From UBA1930 sp943368475 (GTDB lineage: Bacteria; Bacteroidota; Bacteroidia; Chitinophagales; Chitinophagaceae): a DNA stretch of 21,519 bases. The stretch is taken from positions 1 to 21,519 of the forward strand of contig CALRLF020000075.1 of NCBI GenBank assembly GCA_943368475.1, given 5' to 3'. The notes under the pieces were generated by a model that had not been told where the DNA came from, searched no databases, and worked only from the letters and a program-made list of their open reading frames with translations. Both the position numbers and the translations under genes were made by a program. This document shows, piece by piece, positions 5,589 to 13,176 of the stretch (the stretch's first letter is position 1; every line of letters starts with the position of its first letter).

Positions 5589-6608
5589 ATGATAAAAGTA
5601 TTTTACTTTTTAATTTTATTTTCTATAAGATTATCTGTTTGCGGACAAAGTGAAACAGTTGACAAAAAAAGATATTTAGCATTTTATAACGCAACATATA
5701 AATGGTTCTCTGCTTGGAAATTAGTTAGTAAAGAATTTTATAAAATTGAAAAGGTCAGACCCGTTGAATTTGTTTTTTTTGACGATAAATATGTTTATTC
5801 AACCTCTACTATTGCCATCAAAAATGGCAGCCCTATTATTGGCAATAATTTAATGAATTTGAAATTTCAATGGAAAAGGGAATTACATAATGACTCACTT
5901 ACTCTTCCCGACAAATCGGTTGTTCCAATTAATTTAATGTCATTTGCCGCAGAAATCCCAACAAATGGTAAATCATTTTTCGTGATGCCTTTACCAATCT
6001 TTTGGCAACAAGCAGGAGTTTCAAGTAAAGAATTGGGTTTAGAAAATCTTATTACTGGCGTTTTTATACACGAATTTTCTCACTCACAACAAATGCAAAA
6101 TTTTGGAAAAAAAATGACAGCATTTGAAAAACAAAATAATTATGGAATTGAATTTAGTGATGATATAGTTCAGAATATTTTTGCAAAAGACACAACCTAT
6201 TTAAAATACTACAAAAAAGAAATTGAATTTTTCTATGGCTCAATAAAAAACAATGCGTTAGAAAAAAATACTGCAAGGGAAGGTTTGTCTCTAATGAAAC
6301 ATCGGCAGAATAAATATTTCAAAGGGAAATATGAAAATTTAAATAAAATTGATAACTTCTTTCTTACAATGGAAGGACTTGGACAATACTCTATGTTTTT
6401 ATGGTTGAAACATCCAAAAGGAGGCAACATAAAAAGAGAGATTGCAATTGAAGGTGTAAGGCGTGGCGGAAAATGGTGGTCGCAAGACGAAGGCTTTGCA
6501 TTATTTTTAATTTTGGATAAGCTTACTATGCCTAAGAATTGGGCAAGAGATATGTTTGGCGACAAGACAGAAAGTGTGACCGTTTTAATTGATAGACTAA
6601 ATTTGTAG
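5589..6608 (+). CDS. Secreted zincin-like metalloprotease-type protein (HEFSH)
   Basis: A 339-residue protein with a signal peptide (MIKVFYFLILFSIRLSVCGQ, cleavage near residue 20). The metal site is H161-E-F-S-H165 in 'TGVFIHEFSHSQQMQNFG', preceded by a hydrophobic strand as in zincins. The Glu of 'MEGLGQYSMFLWL' (E262) is a good third ligand, giving a gluzincin-like HExxH...E arrangement about 100 residues apart. The N-terminal half (25-130) with 'FVFFDDKYVYSTS' has no family that I recognise. A zinc peptidase acting in the periplasm or outside the cell is the best guess; no substrate is evident. It stands alone, with a 9-bp hairpin 28 bases after the stop as likely terminator. Confidence 0.75.
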   Translation: MIKVFYFLILFSIRLSVCGQSETVDKKRYLAFYNATYKWFSAWKLVSKEFYKIEKVRPVEFVFFDDKYVYSTSTIAIKNGSPIIGNNLMNLKFQWKRELHNDSLTLPDKSVVPINLMSFAAEIPTNGKSFFVMPLPIFWQQAGVSSKELGLENLITGVFIHEFSHSQQMQNFGKKMTAFEKQNNYGIEFSDDIVQNIFAKDTTYLKYYKKEIEFFYGSIKNNALEKNTAREGLSLMKHRQNKYFKGKYENLNKIDNFFLTMEGLGQYSMFLWLKHPKGGNIKREIAIEGVRRGGKWWSQDEGFALFLILDKLTMPKNWARDMFGDKTESVTVLIDRLNL

Positions 6609-6636
6609 ACGAACATAAACTGCTGCTAATATTGGG

Positions 6637-6657
6637 TTTTGTCCAATTTGGGCAAAA
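6637..6657 (+). terminator. Hairpin after the zincin-like gene
   Basis: TTTTGTCCA (6637-6645) pairs with TGGGCAAAA (6649-6657) over nine positions, with one T-G wobble and a 3-base loop, 28 bases past the stop. There is no T run, so termination strength is uncertain. A longer alternative pairing exists between GTTTTGTC (6636-6643) and GACAAAAC (6705-6712). Confidence 0.45.
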
Positions 6658-6952
6658 GCAATAACAATAAACTTTTGTATTTGAATTTAGCTTCTGTTCC
6701 AGCAGACAAAACGCTATTCATCTTTTATACTTAACTACGACATCAGTTTTTATTAATGAACCAAATGATATAATAGGTTGAACTTACTTAACAAACATTT
6801 TTACACTAATAACCTATTAGTTGAAGTTAATAATGATGAACACAGAAAATACAAATGCCCAGTTTATGTTATAGTATAATTGCAACTAGGAATTTTAAAC
6901 CAGGTAATTGGAGTTTTTTAAAAGTAAATAGAGGAAAATATTCTGTACTATA
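6658..6952. other. Convergent intergenic region with a 9-bp inverted repeat
   Basis: This lies between the ends of a plus-strand and a minus-strand gene. TAATAGGTT (6771-6779) and AACCTATTA (6811-6819) form a perfect inverted repeat with a 31-base spacer, possibly a bidirectional terminator. No gene is supported here; the frame opening at 6833 has several stops. Confidence 0.35.
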
Positions 6953-7693
6953 TTACTCTTTCAACTGAAATACAACAGGAAGAATAAAATACATTTTAAC
7001 AAACCTTCCATCCTGACTGGCAGGTTCCCACTTGGGCATTTGCCTAACTAAGCGTAGGGCTGCTGCATCTAGTAGGTCATGTACACTATTTATAACTTGT
7101 ATATCTTCTAGGCTGCCATCCTTTGTAATAGTGAATTTTATTTTCACGGTACCTTCAATTCTTTCTAGCTTTACTAACGATGGGTAAGAAATATATTTTG
7201 CAATATATCGCCGTAAACTGTCATTTCCTCCTGGAAATCTAGCTGATTTTTCAAAGGCAAACCATGCTGTGTCAGCCCCATCAATACCATAACATTTGCC
7301 GCTAATGAATTTTCCATTTTTATACAAATCATTTCTCTTAAGCTTACCATTTTCCCAATAGGTTTGATGTTGTCCATTTTGTTCGTTGTTAGCGTACATT
7401 CTCTCTTCCACCAAATTACCATCATTATATTTACGGTATACACCATGAAAAATACGTTTTGGGTTATAAGGAAAATAGTTAGTCTCATCCAGCATAGCAC
7501 CGTCATTCAAATAGCGTATTACTTTTACGTATTGTGTATCGGCCATACTTCTATAAACAACATTGTAACGATCTGCCGAATCTTTGGAAGGAATAATGGT
7601 TCCTTTTTTAGAAATCCAAACCGTGTCTTGTGAGAAGGCTGTTACCGACACACCCAAAAAGATTGTTGATACAAAATATTTTTTTATAAACAT
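6953..7693 (-). CDS. Exported MORN-repeat / TonB C-terminal domain protein
   Basis: A 246-residue protein. Residues 1-21 (MFIKKYFVSTIFLGVSVTAFS) act as a signal peptide or anchor. Residues 80-135 carry MORN-like repeats ('HGVYRKYNDGNLVEERMYANNEQNGQHQ' and 'ENGKLKRNDLYKNGKF'). Residues 153-246 form a TonB C-terminal domain with the usual 'FPGGNDSLRRYIAKYISYP' entry, 'EGTVKIKFTITKDGSLEDIQV' and the closing 'MPKWEPA...VKMYFILPVVFQL'. The proline-rich spacer of a true energy transducer is missing, as is common among the many MORN/TonB proteins of this phylum. It may contact a TonB-dependent receptor or an envelope partner. It follows the O-methyltransferase gene by 53 bp on the same strand and may share its transcript. 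Confidence 0.85.
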   Translation of the reverse strand: MFIKKYFVSTIFLGVSVTAFSQDTVWISKKGTIIPSKDSADRYNVVYRSMADTQYVKVIRYLNDGAMLDETNYFPYNPKRIFHGVYRKYNDGNLVEERMYANNEQNGQHQTYWENGKLKRNDLYKNGKFISGKCYGIDGADTAWFAFEKSARFPGGNDSLRRYIAKYISYPSLVKLERIEGTVKIKFTITKDGSLEDIQVINSVHDLLDAAALRLVRQMPKWEPASQDGRFVKMYFILPVVFQLKE

Positions 7694-7746
7694 GATATAA
7701 ATAAATATAATGGTTCTAATTTTTAAATTATTGCTTATTTATAATA

Positions 7747-8412
7747 CTATTTTACAACAGCTATTGCAATGCCATCATGCTCTTTTACACCAATAGTTTG
7801 TAGAAGTGTGGCTGTTACATTTAAATTACGGCTAAGAGCTTGATTAAATTTTTGAACACCATTAACTTTTTCATCTGAACTTTTATTGTCTAAAATTTTA
7901 CCTTCTCGTATAACATTATCACAAACAATTATTGTTCCTTTACGCGAAAGTTTTACTGCAAAATCAAAATAATCTGTGTAAGGTGGTTTATCTGCGTCAA
8001 TGAAAATAAAATCAAAGGGCTCTGTTTTGTGTTTAACCAACTCATCTAAAATATCCAAAGCTTTTCCAATTTTTATTTCCACTTTTTCATTAAGCCCCGC
8101 ATTATGTATATTTTGCTTTGCAAGTTTGGCATAAGCGGCATTTACTTCAATAGTTATTACCTTTCCATCTTCCGGTAGTGCCTTAGCCATCCAAATAGTA
8201 CTGTATCCACCCAACGTTCCTAATTCCAAAATTCTTTTGGCATTACAAGCTGCCATAAGCACCTGAATAAACTTACCCTGAGTGGCAGAGATGCTGTGTT
8301 GGGGAAACCCGTTTTTCTCCAAGGAATTAATTGAATCAGCAAGGGGTTTGCTCTCTTTTGCAAACAGGTCTTCAATGTAATTGTCTACGCTTGAAAATAT
8401 TTCTTGTGTCAT
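7747..8412 (-). CDS. SAM-dependent O-methyltransferase (family 3)
   Basis: A 221-residue cytoplasmic methyltransferase of the COMT/caffeoyl-CoA O-methyltransferase family (methyltransf_3). Motif I is 'ILELGTLGGYSTIWMA' (61-76), which binds SAM. E89 ('VITIEV') fits the ribose-binding acid. The metal site is D139 in 'FIFIDADKPPYTDYFD' and D165-N166 in 'VCDNV'. The N-terminal helix segment with 'HSISATQGKFIQVLM' is typical. Length and motifs match the family, so the enzyme is probably active and would transfer methyl groups to a catechol-like hydroxyl or, as for some bacterial members, to a tRNA base. The AT-alternating run (TA repeats near 8427-8438) just upstream lies in its presumed promoter. 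The substrate cannot be inferred. Confidence 0.9.
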   Translation of the reverse strand: MTQEIFSSVDNYIEDLFAKESKPLADSINSLEKNGFPQHSISATQGKFIQVLMAACNAKRILELGTLGGYSTIWMAKALPEDGKVITIEVNAAYAKLAKQNIHNAGLNEKVEIKIGKALDILDELVKHKTEPFDFIFIDADKPPYTDYFDFAVKLSRKGTIIVCDNVIREGKILDNKSSDEKVNGVQKFNQALSRNLNVTATLLQTIGVKEHDGIAIAVVK

Positions 8413-8479
8413 AATGTAGTTAATTATATATATATATTTATCAATCTTATTTTGATGGCATATTTTCTATTTTGTTGAA

Positions 8480-8830
8480 CTCATGTGATAATTATAAGTT
8501 AATCAATTGATATTAATGCTACTATTGACATTTCAACAGGAATATAGATATTTAAGTTTAGAAAGATCGAATGAATTAATTTCATAATTATAACATCCAT
8601 ACCCTTCCAAATAGTAAAACGATTAATTCCTTAATGGTTTAAAATTTTAAATCATTAATATACAAAGCGGTAACCTTTAATACCCCAGAAACTTATATTT
8701 GATGATCATAATTTGTATCAAACCACAAACTGATTAACTACTGCTTAAATTCTTTATCGGGAATTTGAATAGTTTGAGATATTCAGAATGGTGAAATGTA
8801 CAATAGTAAAAAAGTAATATACAGACTCAT
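8480..8830 (-). pseudogene. Decayed 5' part of a leucine-rich-repeat gene
   Basis: Aligns by eye with the first ~115 codons of the intact LRR gene at 10254-10943, at an offset of 2113 bases at the start codon. Matching landmarks include the start 'CAT' (8828-8830 against 10941-10943), 'tttgtatcaa' in the EF-hand-like segment, 'tatacaaag', and 'catatagatatttt' against 'aatatagatattt'. It has indels, stops, and no counterpart of the last half of the gene. Similarity fades near 8480. Boundaries are approximate. Confidence 0.75.
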
Positions 8831-8833
8831 AAA

Positions 8834-9359
8834 TTATATTTTTCATTTAAGTACTTTTCAATAAATATTTTACTTTCTCGCTATTACTATTTATTTCAAT
8901 AATTCTCGTAACTCCAAAAAATAAAATTTCATTTATCTCCGTTTCTAAATAGTATTTCCCAACTGACAAATTATGAATAATATACTCTCCTTATTTATTT
9001 AACACTTTAGACTCAGTCCGATAACAATTTGTCAAGCATAAAATTGTTGCACGTCTTTTACCTTCCTTATTTTTAGACTTAAGTTTAGCCACTCTTCAAT
9101 ATATAGTGTGTGAGGATATAAATAAAACTCAGAACCATGTCTTGCAAACCACTTATGGTCAATTTTAACCCTAACAGAGATTTCCCTTAATATTAAGCAG
9201 TCCTTAAAATTCCTAGATCCACTGAATTAAGTATTTTAAAGCTTTCTTTACCTCAAATTCAAACTTTGTTTGCATTATATCCATCTTCCATTGAGTATAT
9301 GCAATGTGTGCTTAAAATAATAAAACAGTTATGATGCTATTTCGACATCAAATATTCGT
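8834..9359 (-). pseudogene. Decayed copy of the 177-residue secreted-protein gene
   Basis: Counterpart of the intact gene at 10947-11480, offset 2121 at the start. The start codon has become ACG (9359-9357). The readable parts fall in different frames: 'IMQTKFEF', 'DHKWFARHGSEFYLYPHTLYIEEWLNL', then 'SKNKEGKR', 'NCYRTESKV' and 'NLSVGKYYLETEI', against 'IMQPKADF', 'GDKWFAKPGSIIYLYPLTTYIEEYLEL', 'SKNKEGKR', 'NCYRIESKV' and 'NLSVGRYYLETEI' in the intact protein. Stops and at least one frameshift separate them. It lies directly ahead of the LRR remnant, in the same order as in the intact pair. Confidence 0.82.
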
Positions 9360-9363
9360 GACA

Positions 9364-9407
9364 TAAAAATAAACAAATGCCTGTCTGAGTGCATTAACTT
9401 AAGTTAA
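9364..9407 (-). promoter_or_regulatory. 14-bp palindrome copy 2 with promoter-like box, ahead of the pseudogene
   Basis: TTAACTTAAGTTAA at 9394-9407 (centre 9400.5). On the minus strand TATTTTTA lies at 9371-9364 (centre 9367.5), 33 bp away. Both elements are identical to those of the intact copy at 11485-11528, although the gene behind them is decayed. Confidence 0.55.
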
Positions 9408-9425
9408 AAATGAGTGCCTTGTAGA

Positions 9426-10199
9426 CTATTTTGATATGATCCACTCTCTGATATATTGTGCTACTTCTTCCCAACCACTTTGAACACATATACTATGTGA
9501 TTTTCCTCTAAACGCTATGAAATCGGTTATGCTAAGTTTATCCTTGTATGCTTTAAAATTTTTAATTGTTAATTCAATTGGTATAATATGGTCTTCTTCA
9601 GCACTAATAAATAAAAGCGGGTTATGTGGTTTATAAAAATCAATTTCCCCATCATTAAGTCTACTCGTCCTTGGAATATTCCTACTTTCTGGAACAACTG
9701 CTTTTTCATAAATTTCGTCTGATTCCTGACGGGTTAATGTATTACAAATTGCATAATGAAACCATTCTCGTGTGCCACAATACAATCGATTTCCTTTAAA
9801 TGGATTAACTACCCCTAAATTAGATTTCACAAAACTCCACTGCAAAGAAAGAATACCCTTCGGCGAAGCTGATGTTATACATATACCTGCAGCCCCCTTT
9901 TGCTCCTGTATAAGTTTTTGAACAATCAACCCACCCATTGAATGCCCTATTAAAATAGGGCATTGATCTTCCAATTGGTTAATGAATTCAATATAATGTG
10001 CTATTACATCCTTCAACCGAACATTAGCCAACAGCTTATTTGGATTTTGTCTAAGTTTAGCAGGTATTCCTTCGTGATAAGGATAATCAGGGGCATGGCA
10101 TATATACCCTATTTCCTTAAAAAAAGACATCCACTCTGTCCAAGCATGTCCATTTTCATGAAGTCCGTGAATAAATACAATTGTTTTAGAATTAATCAT
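9426..10199 (-). CDS. Alpha/beta hydrolase
   Basis: A 257-residue cytoplasmic serine hydrolase from ATG 10199; the open frame extends to 10250, but the homologous sequence begins at 'MINSKTIVFIHGLHENG'. The oxyanion-hole motif is 'HGLHENGHAW' (11-20), the nucleophile S87 sits in 'GHSMGG', the acid is D203 in 'SAEEDHIIP', and the base is H235 in 'GKSHSI'. The cap (about 125-185) is unassigned. The complete triad indicates an active esterase- or lipase-like enzyme of unknown substrate. It starts 54 bases after the LRR gene ends and its stop is 19 bases from palindrome copy 2, so it lies between the intact two-gene unit and the decayed copy and may be the last gene of the same transcript. Confidence 0.88.
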   Translation of the reverse strand: MINSKTIVFIHGLHENGHAWTEWMSFFKEIGYICHAPDYPYHEGIPAKLRQNPNKLLANVRLKDVIAHYIEFINQLEDQCPILIGHSMGGLIVQKLIQEQKGAAGICITSASPKGILSLQWSFVKSNLGVVNPFKGNRLYCGTREWFHYAICNTLTRQESDEIYEKAVVPESRNIPRTSRLNDGEIDFYKPHNPLLFISAEEDHIIPIELTIKNFKAYKDKLSITDFIAFRGKSHSICVQSGWEEVAQYIREWIISK

Positions 10200-10253
10200 T
10201 TTTTCTAAATTTATTAAATTACTGCATAGCACTAATCGACCATAAAACATCTT

Positions 10254-10943
10254 TTACCAATAACACTTCTTCAAATTCTCAGTTCCACTGAAATTGATAT
10301 AAATTAAATTGCACCCAGTACAATCAAAATACTCCAGCTGAGTAAGCCCTCTTATATCAATGGTTGGTTGAATTGGATTATTCCTTAAAGTGAGTGTTTT
10401 AAGATTCGGCGTATTTCTAACTATTACAGATATCAGCTTATTATTGTCTCCATTAACTAATTCGAGTTTATTTAATCCAGTAGCATCAAAATAAGTAAGT
10501 TGATTGTTAGAAAAATTAATTGATTTTAATTTCTTCAAATTAGAAATATCTAATTTATTAATAAAGTAATTTTCTTCTAGTGACAAATCAACTAATTCCG
10601 TTAATTCGCTAATATTAATAGTAGCAATTCTATTTCTACTGGCATATAGATATTTTAGTTTAGTGAGCTTAGATAAGTCTAATGCTGTAATCCTATTGTT
10701 ATAGCAGCCAAATTCCTCTAGATTAATGAAACTATTAATTCCTTGAATATTTACAATCTCTAACCCGTTTATATACAAAGTTTTAACCTTTAGCGCCTCA
10801 GCAACTTGTATTTGACCATCACTATTTGTATCAATACCTAAACTGATTAGATGTTGTTTAAAGTTTTTATCTGGAATTGAAACAACTTGAGATTGGCTCA
10901 ATAAAGAAAAACATAATAATGATAAAGTAAAATATAGCTTCAT
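10254..10943 (-). CDS. Secreted leucine-rich-repeat protein with EF-hand-like loop
   Basis: A 229-residue protein with signal peptide MKLYFTLSLLCFSLLSQSQ. Then comes the Bacteroidota entry 'IPDKNFKQHLISLGIDTNSDGQIQVAEA', where D38-x-N40-x-D42-x-Q44...E49 fits a 12-residue calcium-binding EF loop. Irregular LRRs follow from about residue 54 to 226, with a period of about 21 ('LTKLKYLYASRNRIATINIS', 'LKKLKSINFSNNQLTYFDAT', 'LTQLEYFDCTGCNLIYINFS'). It ends at 229 without the C-terminal sorting domain common in this group, so it is probably periplasmic or surface attached through a partner. It begins 3 bases after the preceding gene ends, so the two are co-expressed and probably work together. 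A decayed copy lies at 8480-8830. Confidence 0.85.
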   Translation of the reverse strand: MKLYFTLSLLCFSLLSQSQVVSIPDKNFKQHLISLGIDTNSDGQIQVAEALKVKTLYINGLEIVNIQGINSFINLEEFGCYNNRITALDLSKLTKLKYLYASRNRIATINISELTELVDLSLEENYFINKLDISNLKKLKSINFSNNQLTYFDATGLNKLELVNGDNNKLISVIVRNTPNLKTLTLRNNPIQPTIDIRGLTQLEYFDCTGCNLIYINFSGTENLKKCYW

Positions 10944-10946
10944 GAG

Positions 10947-11480
10947 TTACATTTTTTTTCGATAAGTATGTTTCAGTGAATATTTTACTTTATCTGCATT
11001 AGTTTTAATTTCAACTATTCCACTGGCTTCAAAAACAAGCAAGTTTTCACTTATCTCAGTTTCTAAATAGTATCTGCCAACTGATAGATTAGGAATAATA
11101 AACTCTCCGCGATTATTAAAAACTTTAGACTCAATCCTATAACAATTTGCCAATGATGAAATTGTTGCAAGCCTTTTACCTTCTTTATTTTTAGATTTCA
11201 GTTCTAGATACTCTTCAATATAGGTAGTGAGTGGATATAAATAAATTATAGAACCAGGCTTTGCAAACCACTTATCGCCAATTTTCAATCCCAATGGAGA
11301 TTTCCCCTCATAATATGCAGTACCTGAAATTTCAGCATTTCCCGAATTAAGCATTTCTGTTGCAACCTTTATATCAAAATCTGCTTTTGGTTGCATTATT
11401 TCTACTCTTTTCTGAGCGTATACAAATTGCCCAAAAAACAACAAAACAAATAATAATCTGTATCGAAATAGAGGGTTCAT
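10947..11480 (-). CDS. Exported protein with prealbumin/carboxypeptidase-regulatory-like fold
   Basis: A 177-residue protein with signal peptide MNPLFRYRLLFVLLFFGQFVYAQ. The mature part has 'AEISGTAYYEGKSP' (49-62) and 'GSIIYLYPLTTYIEEYLELKSK' (76-97), then 'FNNRGEFIIPNLSVGRYYLETEI' (121-143). This pattern of a G-x-A strand, an 'I.LYP.T.Y.EE' strand and a 'G.F.f.nL..G.Y.l.' strand is that of carboxypeptidase-regulatory-like/prealbumin beta sandwiches. Such domains serve in surface binding rather than catalysis. First gene of a likely unit with the LRR gene (3-base gap) and perhaps the hydrolase; palindrome copy 3 lies 35 bases upstream. A frameshifted copy is at 8834-9359. Confidence 0.7.
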   Translation of the reverse strand: MNPLFRYRLLFVLLFFGQFVYAQKRVEIMQPKADFDIKVATEMLNSGNAEISGTAYYEGKSPLGLKIGDKWFAKPGSIIYLYPLTTYIEEYLELKSKNKEGKRLATISSLANCYRIESKVFNNRGEFIIPNLSVGRYYLETEISENLLVFEASGIVEIKTNADKVKYSLKHTYRKKM

Positions 11481-11484
11481 CTCA

Positions 11485-11528
11485 TAAAAATAGAAGAATG
11501 GATTTCAGCAGGAATTAACTTAAGTTAA
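11485..11528 (-). promoter_or_regulatory. 14-bp palindrome copy 3 with promoter-like box
   Basis: TTAACTTAAGTTAA at 11515-11528 (centre 11521.5), with TATTTTTA on the minus strand at 11492-11485 (centre 11488.5), 33 bp apart. The box would place the transcript start almost at the ATG (11480), so the message would be nearly leaderless, or the true promoter is elsewhere. Confidence 0.55.
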
Positions 11529-11644
11529 TAAAGGTAGAAAAGCAAATCAATCAGTTCCAATCCATTTTAACCCGCATTCAATGCTATTTTAAAATAATTG
11601 TTTTAGTACAGATGCAATGAAAAATTTGTTCTTATTTAAAAAAC

Positions 11645-11992
11645 TTAAAATCCCAATTTCCCTTTTGCAAATAAAAGAATCATTAAAATAATCACTGAAA
11701 AAAGGGTTCCTACAGGTAAATACCAAAGTGTTGAAATGGAAATAATTATTCCGAACATATAAGTCCAATATTGGTTAGTCAATAACCCAAATAACCAAGC
11801 AAACCATAATAATCCATAAATTATAAAAAGTGGACCTAAATTAAAAACATTAACTCCAAGTTTATCAAATAAGAAACTCCAAGGGCCAGGCTTTTCAGGT
11901 CCAATATATTTACCTTTTATAATCACATAAATACCGTCAAGGAGCATATAGCAGGCATTTATAAAACCTAGTATCATTATAAAAGTTTTCAA
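11645..11992 (-). CDS. Small membrane protein of unknown function
   Basis: A 115-residue protein with hydrophobic segments at about 5-25, 50-72, 76-90 and 93-110. The loop 'IIKGKYIGPEKPGPWSFLFDKLGVNVFNLGP' (23-53) and the stretch 'TLWYLPVGTLFSVIILMILL' look like conserved signatures of a widespread but unnamed Bacteroidota family. No catalytic residues are apparent. It follows the class C hydrolase gene by 8 bases on the same strand, so both are probably made from one message, and this protein may be the membrane partner or simply a fellow passenger. Function unknown. Confidence 0.78.
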   Translation of the reverse strand: MKTFIMILGFINACYMLLDGIYVIIKGKYIGPEKPGPWSFLFDKLGVNVFNLGPLFIIYGLLWFAWLFGLLTNQYWTYMFGIIISISTLWYLPVGTLFSVIILMILLFAKGKLGF

Positions 11993-12000
11993 AACAATAT

Positions 12001-13101
12001 CTATTTCTGGTTTAAAACACTATAATTTTCCTTCAATTTTCTCATAAGTAATCGCACACCTTGTTGTGTCTGCTCATTGAAAGCATTGGTAAATATGACA
12101 AAAGCTTTACCGTTAGTTCGATCTATTTGTACTAATGTATAATAAGTTCCAACTGTACCGGCATGTGTAGAGATTTCTTTACCATTTTCATAAATATTGT
12201 ACCAACCTAATGCATAATCCTTTATTCCATTATGAAGAAAGGTATATGTCTCCGCTTTTAAATAATTGTTTTGTCCCGCAAGTCCTTTCAAATTAAGCTG
12301 TATAAATTTTATATAATCCTTGAGTTTAATATTGAGGTCACCCGAAGGTTCAGTGTAATCTAAATGGAAGTCTGCATTAGAAGGAACAGGAATTAATCGA
12401 TTATTTTCAAAAGAATGCCCCCATGTATCTTTCTTCTTTTGATTTTCAGGCCATGCTAATTTTACGTTCAATTGTAAGTCTTTGTTAAAGACAGCTTCAA
12501 TCAATTGCTCCCAACTTTTCCCAGTAACTTTTTCTACCATCAATGTAGCCAAAGTATATCCTGCATTTGAATAAACAAAAGTATTTTGACTATCTAGTAT
12601 AACTCTATCAAGCTTTAGGACAAATCGACCAAACTGTTTTCGTTTTTCTGGATTTGTTCCTTTATAGGTAGGTATTGCTGGATCATTTGCAAGCCCCTGC
12701 AAAGGATGTATGCCTGCTCTATGAGAAAGCAAATCCTTCAAAGTAATATTTGCATATTCAGATTTACTCTCTTTTTTCCATTCAGGAAATAAATCAAAAA
12801 ATTTAGTTGACCATTTTATTCTGCCTTTTTCAACATATTTGGCAATCATAAATGCAGTCATTGCTTTCGTATTAGAACCAATATGAAAACGATCATTTAA
12901 ACTAGCAGTATCTAGTAAGTTAATTGCATGTTTACCGATTGCGGCAATTTCAAATGTTGTTTTAGCATCAATTACAGCATAAGCAATTTCAGGTATCTGA
13001 TAATTAAGCCGAATGGAATCAGCGTATTTAAACGTTTTTTGACCAAAAAGAATCCCTTGAATACTTAGGCTGGACAACGTAATTAATATAAGCTTATACA
13101 T
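12001..13101 (-). CDS. Serine hydrolase, class C beta-lactamase family
   Basis: A 366-residue exported enzyme. I take ATG 13101 (MYKLILITLSSLSIQGILFGQ, a signal peptide) rather than the TTG at 13107. The active-site motifs of the penicillin-recognising family are present: S76-N-T-K79 in 'HIGSNTKAMTA', Y177-S-N179 in 'FVYSNAGYTLA', and H313-A-G315 in 'STHAGTVGTYY' in place of KTG. Members include peptidases, esterases and D-amino-acid hydrolases as well as beta-lactamases; the 'HxG' third motif and the loops favour a peptidase or esterase over an AmpC enzyme. The 12-bp palindrome AACTATATAGTT (13110-13121) sits just before the start. It probably forms a unit with the membrane protein gene 8 bases downstream. 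Confidence 0.9.
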   Translation of the reverse strand: MYKLILITLSSLSIQGILFGQKTFKYADSIRLNYQIPEIAYAVIDAKTTFEIAAIGKHAINLLDTASLNDRFHIGSNTKAMTAFMIAKYVEKGRIKWSTKFFDLFPEWKKESKSEYANITLKDLLSHRAGIHPLQGLANDPAIPTYKGTNPEKRKQFGRFVLKLDRVILDSQNTFVYSNAGYTLATLMVEKVTGKSWEQLIEAVFNKDLQLNVKLAWPENQKKKDTWGHSFENNRLIPVPSNADFHLDYTEPSGDLNIKLKDYIKFIQLNLKGLAGQNNYLKAETYTFLHNGIKDYALGWYNIYENGKEISTHAGTVGTYYTLVQIDRTNGKAFVIFTNAFNEQTQQGVRLLMRKLKENYSVLNQK

Positions 13102-13176
13102 AATCAATTAACTATATAGTTTACAAGCAAATGTATTGTTGTTATAAAGTGAATGGGTTGACTAAGGTCAATTTAT

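Noticed and set aside
6833..6952. Small gene opening at ATG 6833
   Set aside because: A stop occurs after 13 codons and more follow; no similarity to any neighbour.
10200..10250. N-terminal extension of the alpha/beta hydrolase (start at 10250)
   Set aside because: The first 17 residues are unlike the family, and ATG 10199 precedes the conserved strand before HGLHENG.
12001..13107. Start of the class C hydrolase at TTG 13107
   Set aside because: ATG 13101, two codons in, gives a normal signal peptide (MYKLILI...).
13110..13121. Palindrome AACTATATAGTT as an operator
   Set aside because: Single copy, AT-rich and overlapping the expected ribosome-binding region; could be chance.
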